Assembly: GCF_006335005.1 (NCBI RefSeq)
Contig: NZ_VDMP01000015.1
Location: 90,017 to 138,076, forward strand
DNA length: 48,060 bases
Reading direction: 5' to 3'
Source: Nocardioides albidus
GTDB taxonomy: Bacteria > Actinomycetota > Actinomycetes > Propionibacteriales > Nocardioidaceae
The position numbers and the translations under genes are program-made. The notes under the pieces are model-generated. The model saw only the letters and a list, made by a program, of their open reading frames with translations, was not told the DNA's origin and did no database searches. Below are positions 30,260 through 37,418 of the stretch, one piece after another (the stretch's first letter is position 1; the number at the start of each line of letters is the position of its first letter).

Positions 30260-32419
30260 CTACCGGTCGGCGTCCCCGCGGGCCTCGAGCGCGGCGGTCA
30301 GCAGGGCGACCAGGGCCTCGGTCTGCAGGTCGATCGCACCGCCCTCGACCTCCTCGCCGGCGCCGTCGAGCGCCCGGGCCGCGAGCCCGGCCTTCTTGTC
30401 GATGAGCTCGGCGATCCGGGTGTCGAGGGTCTGGGTCGCGATGACCCGCCACGCGGTGACCGGCTCGGCCTGGCCGATGCGGTGCACCCGGTCGATGGCC
30501 TGGGTCTGCTCGGCGTCGGTCCAGGAGAGCTCGGCGAGGACCAGGTTGGAGGCGACCTGCAGGTTGAGGCCGACACCGGCGGCGGTGAGCGAACAGACCG
30601 CGACCTGGACGTCCGGGTCGTTGACGAAGGCGTCGATCTCCTTCTGCCGGGTCGTCGAGCTCTGGTCGCCGCGCACCGAGCTGTACTTGATGCCGCGCTC
30701 GGCGAAGGTGCGCTCGGCGGTGTCCATCACGTCGATGTGCTTGGCGAAGAACACCACCTTGCCGACGTTGCGGGCCAGCTGGGAGGTGTAGTCGGCGGCG
30801 AGCCCGGCCTTGGCCTGGCCGATGCGGCGCATCATCGTGAAGACGTTCTCGCCGGTCTTGGTCGAGTTGTCCTCGCGCTCCCAGCCGGCGACCTGGCGGA
30901 CCAGGCGGTGGTCGATGCCCTCGACCTCGGCGCCGCTGCGGCGGGTGGCGATCGCGGCGTCGTACCGCTCGACCATCCGGCGGGCCAGCTCCTGCTCGGC
31001 CTTGCGGATCGAGCGTCCGGCCTCGCCCTCGAGCTCGACGGGGATGTCGGCGATCCGGCGGGCGGGGATGTCGGAGGCGACGTCGATCTTGCGACGCCGC
31101 ACGATGCCCTGCTCGACGACCGCGCGACGCGCGGCGGGATAGAAGCCCGGGTCGGCCGGGGTCAGCCCGGTCTCCTCCAGCGCCTCCATCAGGGTGCCCT
31201 GCGGGACGATCTCGTCGATCCAGCCGAGGAACTGCCAGATGGCGCGGAAGTCCTCGATGTCATTGATCAGCGGGGTGCCGGTCAGCGCCATCATCAGCGG
31301 GCGCGCGATCCGGGAGCGGATCCGGTTGGCGATCTCGAGGACGTTCTGCGAGCGCTGGGAGGTCTTGTTCTTGATGTAGTGCGCCTCGTCGACGATCATC
31401 CCGCGGAAGCCGTGGGTGCCGAGCCAGCCGACGTGGCGGTCGAGGATCTCGTAGTTGACGACGAACACGTCGGCGAAGCCGTCGGCGTCGTCGCCGTCGC
31501 CGTGCAGCACGGTCGCGCGGCGGTTGGGCGTCCAGAGCTGGACCTCGCGCGCCCAGTTGGTCTTGACGACGTTGGGCACCACGGCCAGCAGCGGGAAGGC
31601 GCCGGCGGCCTCGGCGGCCAGCAGCGCCTGCGCGGTCTTGCCGAGACCGGGCTCGTCGGCGAGCAGATAGGTGCGGTGCCCGGAGGCGGCGGACGCGATG
31701 AGCTGGGCCTGGTGGGCCATCAGCTCGCGACCGACCGGGGCGTGCCGGCCCGTGAGCGAGGTCAGCTGGTCGGCGTCGGGCAGGGGCATGCAGGCGGGCG
31801 CGTCCGGGGCGGCCCGCTCGAAGCTGCGGAACAGGGGCTCGAGCAGCTCCCAGCCGGCCAGCCGCCGGGGCGGCACCTTGACCCGCGCGTGGGTGAAGTC
31901 GGGTGCGAGGAAGGGGTGCGAGAGCTGGTAGGCCTGCACGGAGGGGGGTACGACGCGCCGCTCGGCGAGCGCCGCCAGCTCCGGGTCGACCGCGATCGGC
32001 TGCGGCTCGGGCTCCGGCTCGTCGACCCCGGCCTTGCGCAGCAGCTCGCGCCGCATCGCCTTGGCCGACTCCGACATCTCGGCGTTCTCGTCGAGCAGGG
32101 TGAACAGGGTGCTGTCACGGGCCGCCGTCTGCGCCAGGATCGTGGCGATCCCGTCGAGGCGCTTGAGCTCCTCGCCGCGGCGGCTGTCGGAGAGGTCGGG
32201 GTCGTTCTTGACCCGGGCGCGCTCCTCGCGCGCCAGCAGCGCGACGACCTGGAACTTCGCGCGCACCTCCGGCATCGCCGAGCGCCGCGCGACGGCGGCC
32301 TCGACCTCGCGCACCGCGCGAGCCAGCTGGGGGATGATGCCCTCTTCGTTGCGACGCGTGCGCGCCGACTGCGAGTTGCGGCGCTGCTGCGTCGCTCCCC
32401 GCTGGCCTCCTCGAGCCAC
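30260..32419 (-). CDS. SNF2-family DNA-dependent ATPase
   Basis: A 719-residue SNF2-type ATPase resembling SMARCAL1/HARP-like enzymes. The N-terminal 180 residues are charged and helical. The motor begins near residue 210: LMAHQAQLIA, Walker A DEPGLGKTAQALL, motif II VDEAHYIKN, motif III LTGTPLIN, then a second RecA fold with GDQSSTTRQKEID, AGVGLNLQ and motif VI RVHRIGQAEPV. Such proteins translocate on double-stranded DNA to remodel nucleoprotein or forked structures. No methyltransferase, nuclease or other defence-type gene lies next to it, so a housekeeping role in repair is more likely than an anti-phage role. The GTG start has an AAGGA sequence 6 nt upstream. Confidence 0.9.
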   Translation of the reverse strand: MARGGQRGATQQRRNSQSARTRRNEEGIIPQLARAVREVEAAVARRSAMPEVRAKFQVVALLAREERARVKNDPDLSDSRRGEELKRLDGIATILAQTAARDSTLFTLLDENAEMSESAKAMRRELLRKAGVDEPEPEPQPIAVDPELAALAERRVVPPSVQAYQLSHPFLAPDFTHARVKVPPRRLAGWELLEPLFRSFERAAPDAPACMPLPDADQLTSLTGRHAPVGRELMAHQAQLIASAASGHRTYLLADEPGLGKTAQALLAAEAAGAFPLLAVVPNVVKTNWAREVQLWTPNRRATVLHGDGDDADGFADVFVVNYEILDRHVGWLGTHGFRGMIVDEAHYIKNKTSQRSQNVLEIANRIRSRIARPLMMALTGTPLINDIEDFRAIWQFLGWIDEIVPQGTLMEALEETGLTPADPGFYPAARRAVVEQGIVRRRKIDVASDIPARRIADIPVELEGEAGRSIRKAEQELARRMVERYDAAIATRRSGAEVEGIDHRLVRQVAGWEREDNSTKTGENVFTMMRRIGQAKAGLAADYTSQLARNVGKVVFFAKHIDVMDTAERTFAERGIKYSSVRGDQSSTTRQKEIDAFVNDPDVQVAVCSLTAAGVGLNLQVASNLVLAELSWTDAEQTQAIDRVHRIGQAEPVTAWRVIATQTLDTRIAELIDKKAGLAARALDGAGEEVEGGAIDLQTEALVALLTAALEARGDADR

Positions 32420-32583
32420 AGGTGTCCTTCCAAGCGGCTGCCCCGAAGGCGTTCCGCAGGTTGCGCCGGCGGCTCGCGCTGCTGCGGGAGATCGCCGATC
32501 GGGCGTACGTCACCGGGTTCCCGTCGGGAGGACGGCGTCCGGTGGTGGGGGCCAGCGTACCCCACCCCCGGCCCGGCGCAGCC

Positions 32584-33561
32584 TCAGACGAGCGCGAGGG
32601 GCGTGCGCCCGCTGTACGCCGCGAGCCGGGTCAGCGCGTCGGCGTCGGCCGGGGCGGCGACCTCGTCGGCGAAGGCCCGCCCGCGGGCGCCGGGGACGAC
32701 CCGGGCGGCCAGCCCGGCGACGTAGTCCACCAACTCGTCGCTGACGGTGATGACGGCGCCGGTGGCCTGGGCGTAGTCCCAGGCATGGAGGAGGAGCTCG
32801 ACGGAGACGATGCCGGCGAGCACCGGCGCCGGGGCCTCGCCGAACGGGCTGCGGGCCATGCCGTCCAGGCCGCGGCGGCGCCACGCCTCGATCACGTCGG
32901 CGGCGAGGACGGCGACGGTGTCCTCGAGGTCGGGACCGGCGTGCCGGCTCGGCTCCGGCCCGGCCATGGAGCCGAGACCGACGAGCGAGCCGAGCAGGTG
33001 CTCGGTCAGCTCGTCGACGGTGAACTCGCTGCACGGGGTCGCCCGGGTGCCGTCGTCGGGCCCGACCTGGCGCAGCACGTGCTGGAGCACGGCGAGCGAG
33101 GCCTCGGCGGCGGAGAGCTCGTCGATCGGGTCGGGCGCGGCGGCCCAGTCGTCGGGCCCGGCGTCGCCCTCGGCGGCCGCGACCTCGAGACGGCCGAGGA
33201 AGTGGTCCCAGCCCTCCGCGTGGGCGGCCTCCTGCTCGACGCCCAGGCCCTCGTGGACGAGCGTGACGCTGGAGCCGTCGCCGGCGGGCTCGACGGTGAC
33301 GGTCACGGTGCCGAGCGCGCCCTCGGCGCCGGCCATCAGGTCCCAGCCCCAGTCGAGGACGACGCGGCGGCCGGGCTCGATCTCGCGCACGGTGCCCGCG
33401 GCGACATTGCCCGGGGTCACGGTCCAGCGCCAGTCGCCGCCGGCCCGCAGGTCGACCCGGGCGGTGACCCCCATCCACCGCCGCAGGCGGTCGGGGCGGG
33501 TGACGAGGGCGAACGCCTCGTCGGGCGAGACGGGGAGGGTGACGGTCCTGCGGTAGGTCAT
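32584..33561 (-). CDS. SRPBCC (AHSA1-like) and TIGR03086 metal-binding fusion protein
   Basis: A 325-residue two-domain protein. Residues 1-135 form an AHSA1-like SRPBCC domain (VTLPVSPDEAFALVTRPDRLRRWMG, ending EGWDHFLGRLE). Residues about 150-325 match the TIGR03086 family of the DinB/mycothiol-dependent enzyme superfamily (ATPCSEFTVDELTEHLLGSLVGLGSMAG and ELLLHAWDYAQATGA), whose His and Asp residues bind a metal. The two usually occur as separate proteins. The ATG overlaps the ArsR stop by 4 nt, and ArsR-SRPBCC pairs are a familiar arrangement. A role in stress response or small-molecule detoxification is suspected but the substrate is unknown. 164 bp without a recognised feature separate it from the SNF2 gene start. 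Confidence 0.85.
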   Translation of the reverse strand: MTYRRTVTLPVSPDEAFALVTRPDRLRRWMGVTARVDLRAGGDWRWTVTPGNVAAGTVREIEPGRRVVLDWGWDLMAGAEGALGTVTVTVEPAGDGSSVTLVHEGLGVEQEAAHAEGWDHFLGRLEVAAAEGDAGPDDWAAAPDPIDELSAAEASLAVLQHVLRQVGPDDGTRATPCSEFTVDELTEHLLGSLVGLGSMAGPEPSRHAGPDLEDTVAVLAADVIEAWRRRGLDGMARSPFGEAPAPVLAGIVSVELLLHAWDYAQATGAVITVSDELVDYVAGLAARVVPGARGRAFADEVAAPADADALTRLAAYSGRTPLALV

Positions 33562-33893
33562 GGCTGCTCCTGGGCGGCTTGCGGGGTGGCGTGATGCGTG
33601 GCGAGGTCGTGCGCGTCGGCGACGAGCTGGTCGAGCTCGGTGGTCCAGAACCGGTCGATCTCGGCCTGCAGGCGGCGCAGGCCGTCGGGGACCACGCGGT
33701 AGATCCGCCGGCGTCCCGACCTCTCCGCCTCGACCAGGCCCGCGTCGACCAGCACCAGGAGGTGCTGGCTGATCGCGGACCGGGTGACCGGGAAGCGCCC
33801 GGCCAGCTCGCTGACGCTCATCGGGCCGGCCGCGAGCAGCTGGAGCAGACGGCGCCGGGTGGGCTCCGCTGCAGCGCTGAACGGGTCGGTCAC
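33558..33893 (-). CDS. ArsR-family winged-helix regulator
   Basis: A 111-residue ArsR-type repressor: VTDPFSAAAEPTRRRLLQLLAAGPMSVSELAGRFPVTRSAISQHLLVLVDAGLVEAERSGRRRIYRV, followed by a C-terminal dimerisation helix. There is no Cys metal site, so it belongs to the non-metal group often paired with SRPBCC proteins. The GTG at 33893 is preferred because the upstream in-frame codons to TTG 33929 consist of promoter and operator sequence; GTG 33902 is a second option. Start at 33893 would be leaderless. The gene is the first of a two-gene operon with the SRPBCC fusion and is probably autoregulated through the palindrome overlapping its promoter. Confidence 0.88.
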   Translation of the reverse strand: MTDPFSAAAEPTRRRLLQLLAAGPMSVSELAGRFPVTRSAISQHLLVLVDAGLVEAERSGRRRIYRVVPDGLRRLQAEIDRFWTTELDQLVADAHDLATHHATPQAAQEQP

Positions 33894-33900
33894 CCCGGAC

Positions 33901-33929
33901 ACGTTAGTTGCCACTAACGCGTTAGTCAA
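33901..33929 (-). promoter_or_regulatory. ArsR promoter with overlapping operator
   Basis: On the minus strand TTGACT (33929-33924) and TAACGT (33906-33901) are spaced by 17 nt, a good housekeeping promoter. Between and over them lies the palindrome GTTAGT-TGCC-ACTAAC (33903-33918), with a third half-site GTTAGT at 33921-33926. Repressor bound here would block RNA polymerase. Confidence 0.75.
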
Positions 33930-33939
33930 GGCTCACGCT

Positions 33940-35100
33940 TCACTCCGCGATGGGGACGGGCTCGCCGAGCGCGTCGGCGCCGAGGTGCACGAGCGTCTGC
34001 TCGGGCGTGAAGGGGTGGAACTTCGCGGCCCGGATGTCGCGGTAGGCCCGCTCGATCACGGAGCCCCGGAAGAACGCCGGTCCACCGGCGACCTCCATCG
34101 CGAGATCGCACACCTCGACGCCGGCCCGGGCGATCTCCGCCTTGGCGTTCATCACCGCCAGGACGGTCGCCCGGGACGGCGTCGGGTCGTCGCCGACCAG
34201 ACCGAGAGCGCCGTCGAGCGCCCAGGCCGCGACCTGGAGCCTCGAGCGCATCACGCCGACCTGCCGCTGGACGGCCACGTCGTCGGCCCGGCGGGCGGCG
34301 GCGGCCACCGCGGCGTCGTACGCCGCCTCCGCGACGCCGAGGTAGGCGCCGCTGATGATCGGGAACGCGATGCTGGAGATGACCTGCAACGGCGGGTCGA
34401 CCACGCCCCACGGGCGGTTGGCGAGAACCTTGTCGTCGGGGACGAAGACGTCGGCGAGGTCGATGTCGTCGCTGGCGGTGCCGCGCATGCCCATCGTGTT
34501 CCAGTTGTCGCCGACCGTGACGCCCTCGGCGGCGACCGGGACGGCGAGGTTGAGCACCCGCCGGCCCTGCTCGGGGTCGTCGAAGCAGGCCATCGTGGAG
34601 ATGACGGTGCCGTGCCGGGACTGGCTGGCGAAGCGCTTGCGGCCGGTGACCCGGTAGCCGCCGTCGACCTTGACCGCCTCGCCCTGCGGCTGGATGTAGT
34701 CACCGCCGCCGGTCGAGACGAGCAGGATCTGCTCCTCCGCGACGCGGCGCAGCGTCGCCTCCGCGCCGGGCAGGCCGCGGCGGTGGCGCCAGGCGGTGAA
34801 CGCCACGACGTGCTGGTGCATGGCGCTGGCGAGGGCGGTCGCGCCGCAGTGGTGCCCGAGCTCGCGCTGGAGCGCGGCGAGCTCGCGCACGGTGGCGCCG
34901 TCGCCGCCGAGCTCGACGGGGACGGCGGCGCGGAGCAGTCCCGCGGCGCGCAGCTCGTCGTACGCCTCGGACACGAAGCTGCCCTCGGCGTCGTGGCGGG
35001 CGGCATGGGCGGCGATGCGGGGGCCGATCTCGGCGGCCCGTTCGGCAGGGGTGAGGTGGTGGGTGGCGGACTCGGTGGTCGGCGGGAGTGTGCTGGTCAT
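33940..35100 (-). CDS. Acyl-CoA dehydrogenase-like flavoprotein
   Basis: A 386-residue acyl-CoA dehydrogenase fold protein: N-terminal helical domain (ERAAEIGPRIAAHAARHDAEG, LRAAGLLRAAVPVELGGDGA), middle beta domain (GGYRVTGRKRFASQSRHGTVISTMA, NWNTMGMRGTASDDIDLADVFVPDD), and C-terminal helices (AGGPAFFRGSVIERAYRDIRAAKFHPFTPEQTLVHLGADALG). The start at 35100 (MTSTLPPTTES) fits the family. The catalytic Glu of classical dehydrogenases was not confidently located, so a flavin-dependent monooxygenase-type member (as in sulfur or aromatic metabolism) is possible. It is divergent from an HxlR regulator, which may control it. Only 46 bp separate its stop from the ArsR start, holding the ArsR promoter. 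Confidence 0.85.
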   Translation of the reverse strand: MTSTLPPTTESATHHLTPAERAAEIGPRIAAHAARHDAEGSFVSEAYDELRAAGLLRAAVPVELGGDGATVRELAALQRELGHHCGATALASAMHQHVVAFTAWRHRRGLPGAEATLRRVAEEQILLVSTGGGDYIQPQGEAVKVDGGYRVTGRKRFASQSRHGTVISTMACFDDPEQGRRVLNLAVPVAAEGVTVGDNWNTMGMRGTASDDIDLADVFVPDDKVLANRPWGVVDPPLQVISSIAFPIISGAYLGVAEAAYDAAVAAAARRADDVAVQRQVGVMRSRLQVAAWALDGALGLVGDDPTPSRATVLAVMNAKAEIARAGVEVCDLAMEVAGGPAFFRGSVIERAYRDIRAAKFHPFTPEQTLVHLGADALGEPVPIAE

Positions 35101-35176
35101 GGAACCAATGTCCGGCTGCCGCGGCGGCGCCTCCAGTCCACAAAGATGACCCCACTGGTCCAAGTTCAGTACTACC

Positions 35177-35196
35177 CCTCCCGGCCGCCCGGGAGG
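35177..35196 (+). promoter_or_regulatory. Hairpin enclosing the HxlR ribosome binding site
   Basis: Perfect 8-bp arms CCTCCCGG (35177-35184) and CCGGGAGG (35189-35196) surround a 4-nt loop. The right arm contains GGGAGG, the only Shine-Dalgarno candidate for the ATG at 35208, so folding would hide it. Confidence 0.6.
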
Positions 35197-35207
35197 ACCA
35201 TGGACAG

Positions 35208-35909
35208 ATGCCCGACTACGGCAACTACTGCCCCGTCTCGATGGCCGCCGAGGTGGTCGCGGACCGCTGGACGCCGCTCATCATCCGCGAGCTGGTGCTC
35301 GGCAACACCCGCTTCAACGACATCGCCCGGGCCCTGCCCGGCATCTCGCGCTCGCTGCTCGTGCAGCGCCTGCGCCACCTCGAGCGCCGCGGCGTGCTCG
35401 AGACCTGGCCGGCGCCGACGGGCCGTGGCAGCGAATACCACCTCACGCCGGCCGGACGCGACCTCGAGCGGGTGATCGACAGCCTCGGGCGCTGGGCGAT
35501 CGAGTGGCTCTTCGAGGAGCTGCGCCCGCACGACGTCGCCCCGACCACGCTGATGTGGTGGATGCACCGCCGCGTGGACCTGGCGCGACTGCCACCGGGC
35601 CGCACGGTCGTGGAGTTCCGGCACACCGCGCCCGCCCCGGTGACCATCTGGCTGGTCATGGAGCCCACCGAGGTCTCGGTGTGCCTGCAGCACCCCGGCT
35701 TCGCGGTGGACGTCGAGGTCGCCGCGTCGACTCCCGCGCTGGCCGACGTCTTCCAGGGCTACTGCTCGTGGCATGAGGCGGTCGACGCCGGACGGATCGA
35801 CGTCGTCGGGCTCCCCCGCCTCGTCGCGGGCCTGCCGCGGTGGTTCCTGTGGAGCCCGTGGGCCGAGGTGACCCGGGAGCGCGCGGATCGGGCGGCGCTG
35901 GCCAACTAG
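35208..35909 (+). CDS. HxlR-family winged-helix regulator
   Basis: A 233-residue regulator. The N-terminal HxlR domain (residues 1-95) opens with MPDYGNYCPVSMAAEVVADRWTPLIIRELVLGNTRFNDIARALPGISRSLLVQRLRHLERRGVLE; the Cys in YCPVS is the conserved redox-sensitive or structural cysteine of the family. Unlike the usual 110-130-residue members, it has about 130 extra residues with a mixed alpha/beta pattern (VEFRHTAPAPVTIWLVMEPTEVSVCLQHPGFAVDVEVAAS) that could be a ligand-binding domain of SCP2 type. It is divergent from the acyl-CoA dehydrogenase-like gene. ATG 35208 is chosen because ATG 35200 is out of frame. Confidence 0.88.
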   Translation: MPDYGNYCPVSMAAEVVADRWTPLIIRELVLGNTRFNDIARALPGISRSLLVQRLRHLERRGVLETWPAPTGRGSEYHLTPAGRDLERVIDSLGRWAIEWLFEELRPHDVAPTTLMWWMHRRVDLARLPPGRTVVEFRHTAPAPVTIWLVMEPTEVSVCLQHPGFAVDVEVAASTPALADVFQGYCSWHEAVDAGRIDVVGLPRLVAGLPRWFLWSPWAEVTRERADRAALAN

Positions 35910-35921
35910 AACTTGTTCTAG
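35906..35921 (+). promoter_or_regulatory. KstR-type operator upstream of the SDR gene
   Basis: The palindrome CTAGAAC-TT-GTTCTAG (35906-35921) contains TAGAACTTGTTCTA, a full match to the KstR consensus TNNAACNNGTTNNA known from mycobacterial and rhodococcal cholesterol regulons. It overlaps the TAGAGT -10 box (35919-35924) that ends 6 nt before the GTG at 35931, a position fit for repression. Confidence 0.75.
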
Positions 35922-35930
35922 AGTCGGCGC

Positions 35931-36803
35931 GTGGGCACCTACGCAGTCACCGGATCCGCCTCGGGCATGGGCGCAGCCGTCGTCGGTCGGCTCGTCGCCG
36001 ACGGCCACACCGTCATCGGCGTCGACATCGAGGAGGCCGACGTCGTCGCGGACCTGTCCACCCCGGACGGCCGGCATACGGCGGCCGCCGCCGTCCTCGA
36101 GCGCGCCGGCGGCGTCCTCGACGGCGCGGTCCTGGCCGCGGGCCTGGGCCCGGCGCCCGGCCCGGACCGCGCCCGGCTGATCGCGGAGGTCAACCACCTC
36201 GGCATCGTCGAGCTGCTCGACGCGTGGCGCCCGGCCCTGGCCGCCGCGGAGCGCGCGAAGGTGGTCGTCTTCTCCAGCAACGCCACGACGACCATGCCGA
36301 TGGTGCCGCGCCGTGCGGTCCGCGCCCTCCTGGAGCGCGACGTGCCGAAGGCGCTCGGCTCGCTGCGGCGGTTCGGGAGGATGGCGCCGACCTTCGCGTA
36401 CGGCGCCAGCAAGATCGCGGTCACCGAGTGGGTGCGGCGCGCGGCGGTCACCCCCGAGTGGGCGGGCGCCGGCATCCGGCTCAACGCGATCGCGCCCGGC
36501 GCGATCCGCACGCCGCTGCTGGAGCAGCAGCTCGCGACACCGGCCGAGGCGAAGCGGATCCGCGCCTTCCCCGTCCCGATCGGCGGCTTCGGCGACCCCG
36601 ACCAGCTGGCCGCGTGGGTGGTCCTCATGCTCTCCGACGCCGCGGACTTCCTGTGCGGCAGCGTCGTCTTCGTCGACGGCGGCTCGGACGCGTGGTTCCG
36701 CGCCGGCGACTGGCCGCGGGCGGTGCCCGCGCTCCGGCTGCGCGGCTACCTGCGGCGGATGAAGGAGTTCCGAGCGCAGCGCCGGGTCGGTGCCCGGGCG
36801 TGA
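35931..36803 (+). CDS. SDR-family dehydrogenase (possibly hydroxysteroid dehydrogenase)
   Basis: A 290-residue short-chain dehydrogenase. The NAD(P) motif is VTGSASGMGAAV (T-G-x3-G-x-G) near the N-terminus, the catalytic Ser is in VVFSSNAT, the Tyr and Lys are in FAYGASKIAVTEW (Y-x3-K), and NAIAPGAIRTPL follows. The pattern resembles 3-alpha-hydroxysteroid dehydrogenase/carbonyl reductase and coniferyl-alcohol dehydrogenase-like enzymes, which share a truncated region before the Ser. The GTG start follows a KstR-type operator, which supports a role in steroid or related lipid catabolism. The C-terminal 30 residues are basic and extend beyond the usual fold. The next gene, padR, is 69 bp away with its own operator. 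Confidence 0.85.
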   Translation: MGTYAVTGSASGMGAAVVGRLVADGHTVIGVDIEEADVVADLSTPDGRHTAAAAVLERAGGVLDGAVLAAGLGPAPGPDRARLIAEVNHLGIVELLDAWRPALAAAERAKVVVFSSNATTTMPMVPRRAVRALLERDVPKALGSLRRFGRMAPTFAYGASKIAVTEWVRRAAVTPEWAGAGIRLNAIAPGAIRTPLLEQQLATPAEAKRIRAFPVPIGGFGDPDQLAAWVVLMLSDAADFLCGSVVFVDGGSDAWFRAGDWPRAVPALRLRGYLRRMKEFRAQRRVGARA

Positions 36804-36822
36804 CCGGGGCCACATGAAACGA

Positions 36823-36842
36823 GTTGCGCAACTAGTTGCATA
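36823..36842 (+). promoter_or_regulatory. PadR promoter/operator with three GTTGC half-sites
   Basis: Two overlapping palindromes, GTTGCGCAAC (36823-36832) and GCAACTAGTTGC (36828-36839), share a half-site. TTGCAT (36836-36841) could be the -35 and CATCCT (36860-36865) the -10 of a promoter whose start would fall near the ATG at 36873. A regulator bound to the palindromes would cover the -35. Confidence 0.55.
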
Positions 36843-36872
36843 GCCCCGCGGAAGTCGGGCATCCTGCTGTCC

Positions 36873-37418
36873 ATGGCCCTCGAGCACGCGATCTTGGTGT
36901 CGCTCTCCGAGCGCGCCGCGTCCGGCTCGGACCTGGTCCGCCGCTTCGACGCGTCGATCGGCTTCTTCTGGTCCGCGACCCACCAGCAGATCTACCGCGT
37001 CCTCGGCCGGATGGAGGGCGACGGCTGGATCCGCGCCGAGACCGTGCCCCAGGCCGACCGCCCCGCCAAGAAGGTCTACGCGGTCACCGACGCCGGCCGC
37101 GCCGAGCTGACCCGGTGGATCGGCGAGCCGACGACGCCGGACGCGATGCGCAGCAGCGTCGGCGTCAAGATGCGCGGGGCGTCGTACGGCGACCGGGCGG
37201 CCCTGCTCGACGACCTGCGCCGCCAGCTCGACGAGCACACCAAGCGACACTCGCTCTACGAGTTCCTCGCCGCCCGCGACTTCCCCGACCCGGACGCGCT
37301 GTCCGGTCCCGACCTCGACATCTACCTCGTGCTGCGCGGAGGCCTCCTCGTGGAGGAGTTCTGGATCCGCTGGCTGACCGAGTACCTCGACGCCCACACC
37401 CGCAAGGAGTCCCGATGA
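36873..37418 (+). CDS. PadR-family regulator
   Basis: A 181-residue PadR regulator. The N-terminal winged helix is MALEHAILVSLSERAASGSDLVRRFDASIGFFWSATHQQIYRVLGRMEGDGWIRAETV...KKVYAVTDAGRAEL, and the C-terminal half is a helical Vir_Clust dimerisation domain (EPTTPDAMRSSVGVKMRGASYGDRAALLDDLRRQLDEH). PadR proteins repress genes for phenolic or lipid compounds and efflux. The stop overlaps the start of the dienoyl-CoA reductase by 4 nt (ATGA), so it most likely regulates its own operon, padR-fadH-NTF2. Confidence 0.92.
   Translation: MALEHAILVSLSERAASGSDLVRRFDASIGFFWSATHQQIYRVLGRMEGDGWIRAETVPQADRPAKKVYAVTDAGRAELTRWIGEPTTPDAMRSSVGVKMRGASYGDRAALLDDLRRQLDEHTKRHSLYEFLAARDFPDPDALSGPDLDIYLVLRGGLLVEEFWIRWLTEYLDAHTRKESR

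Noticed and set aside
30260..32419. SNF2 ATPase as part of an anti-phage defence island
   Set aside because: No methyltransferase, nuclease, PLD, DUF1998-type or other defence partner lies beside it; neighbours are ordinary metabolic and regulatory genes.
30251..32725. An 824-codon plus-strand frame
   Set aside because: Shadow of the SNF2 ATPase gene, whose minus-strand helicase motifs are unambiguous.
33900..33929. N-terminal extension of ArsR from TTG 33929
   Set aside because: The extra codons are made of the promoter and operator sequence, and the -10 box position supports GTG 33893.
35088..35207. N-terminal extension of the HxlR regulator to 35088
   Set aside because: The added 40 residues do not resemble the family, and the ATG at 35208 starts exactly at the conserved HxlR N-terminus.
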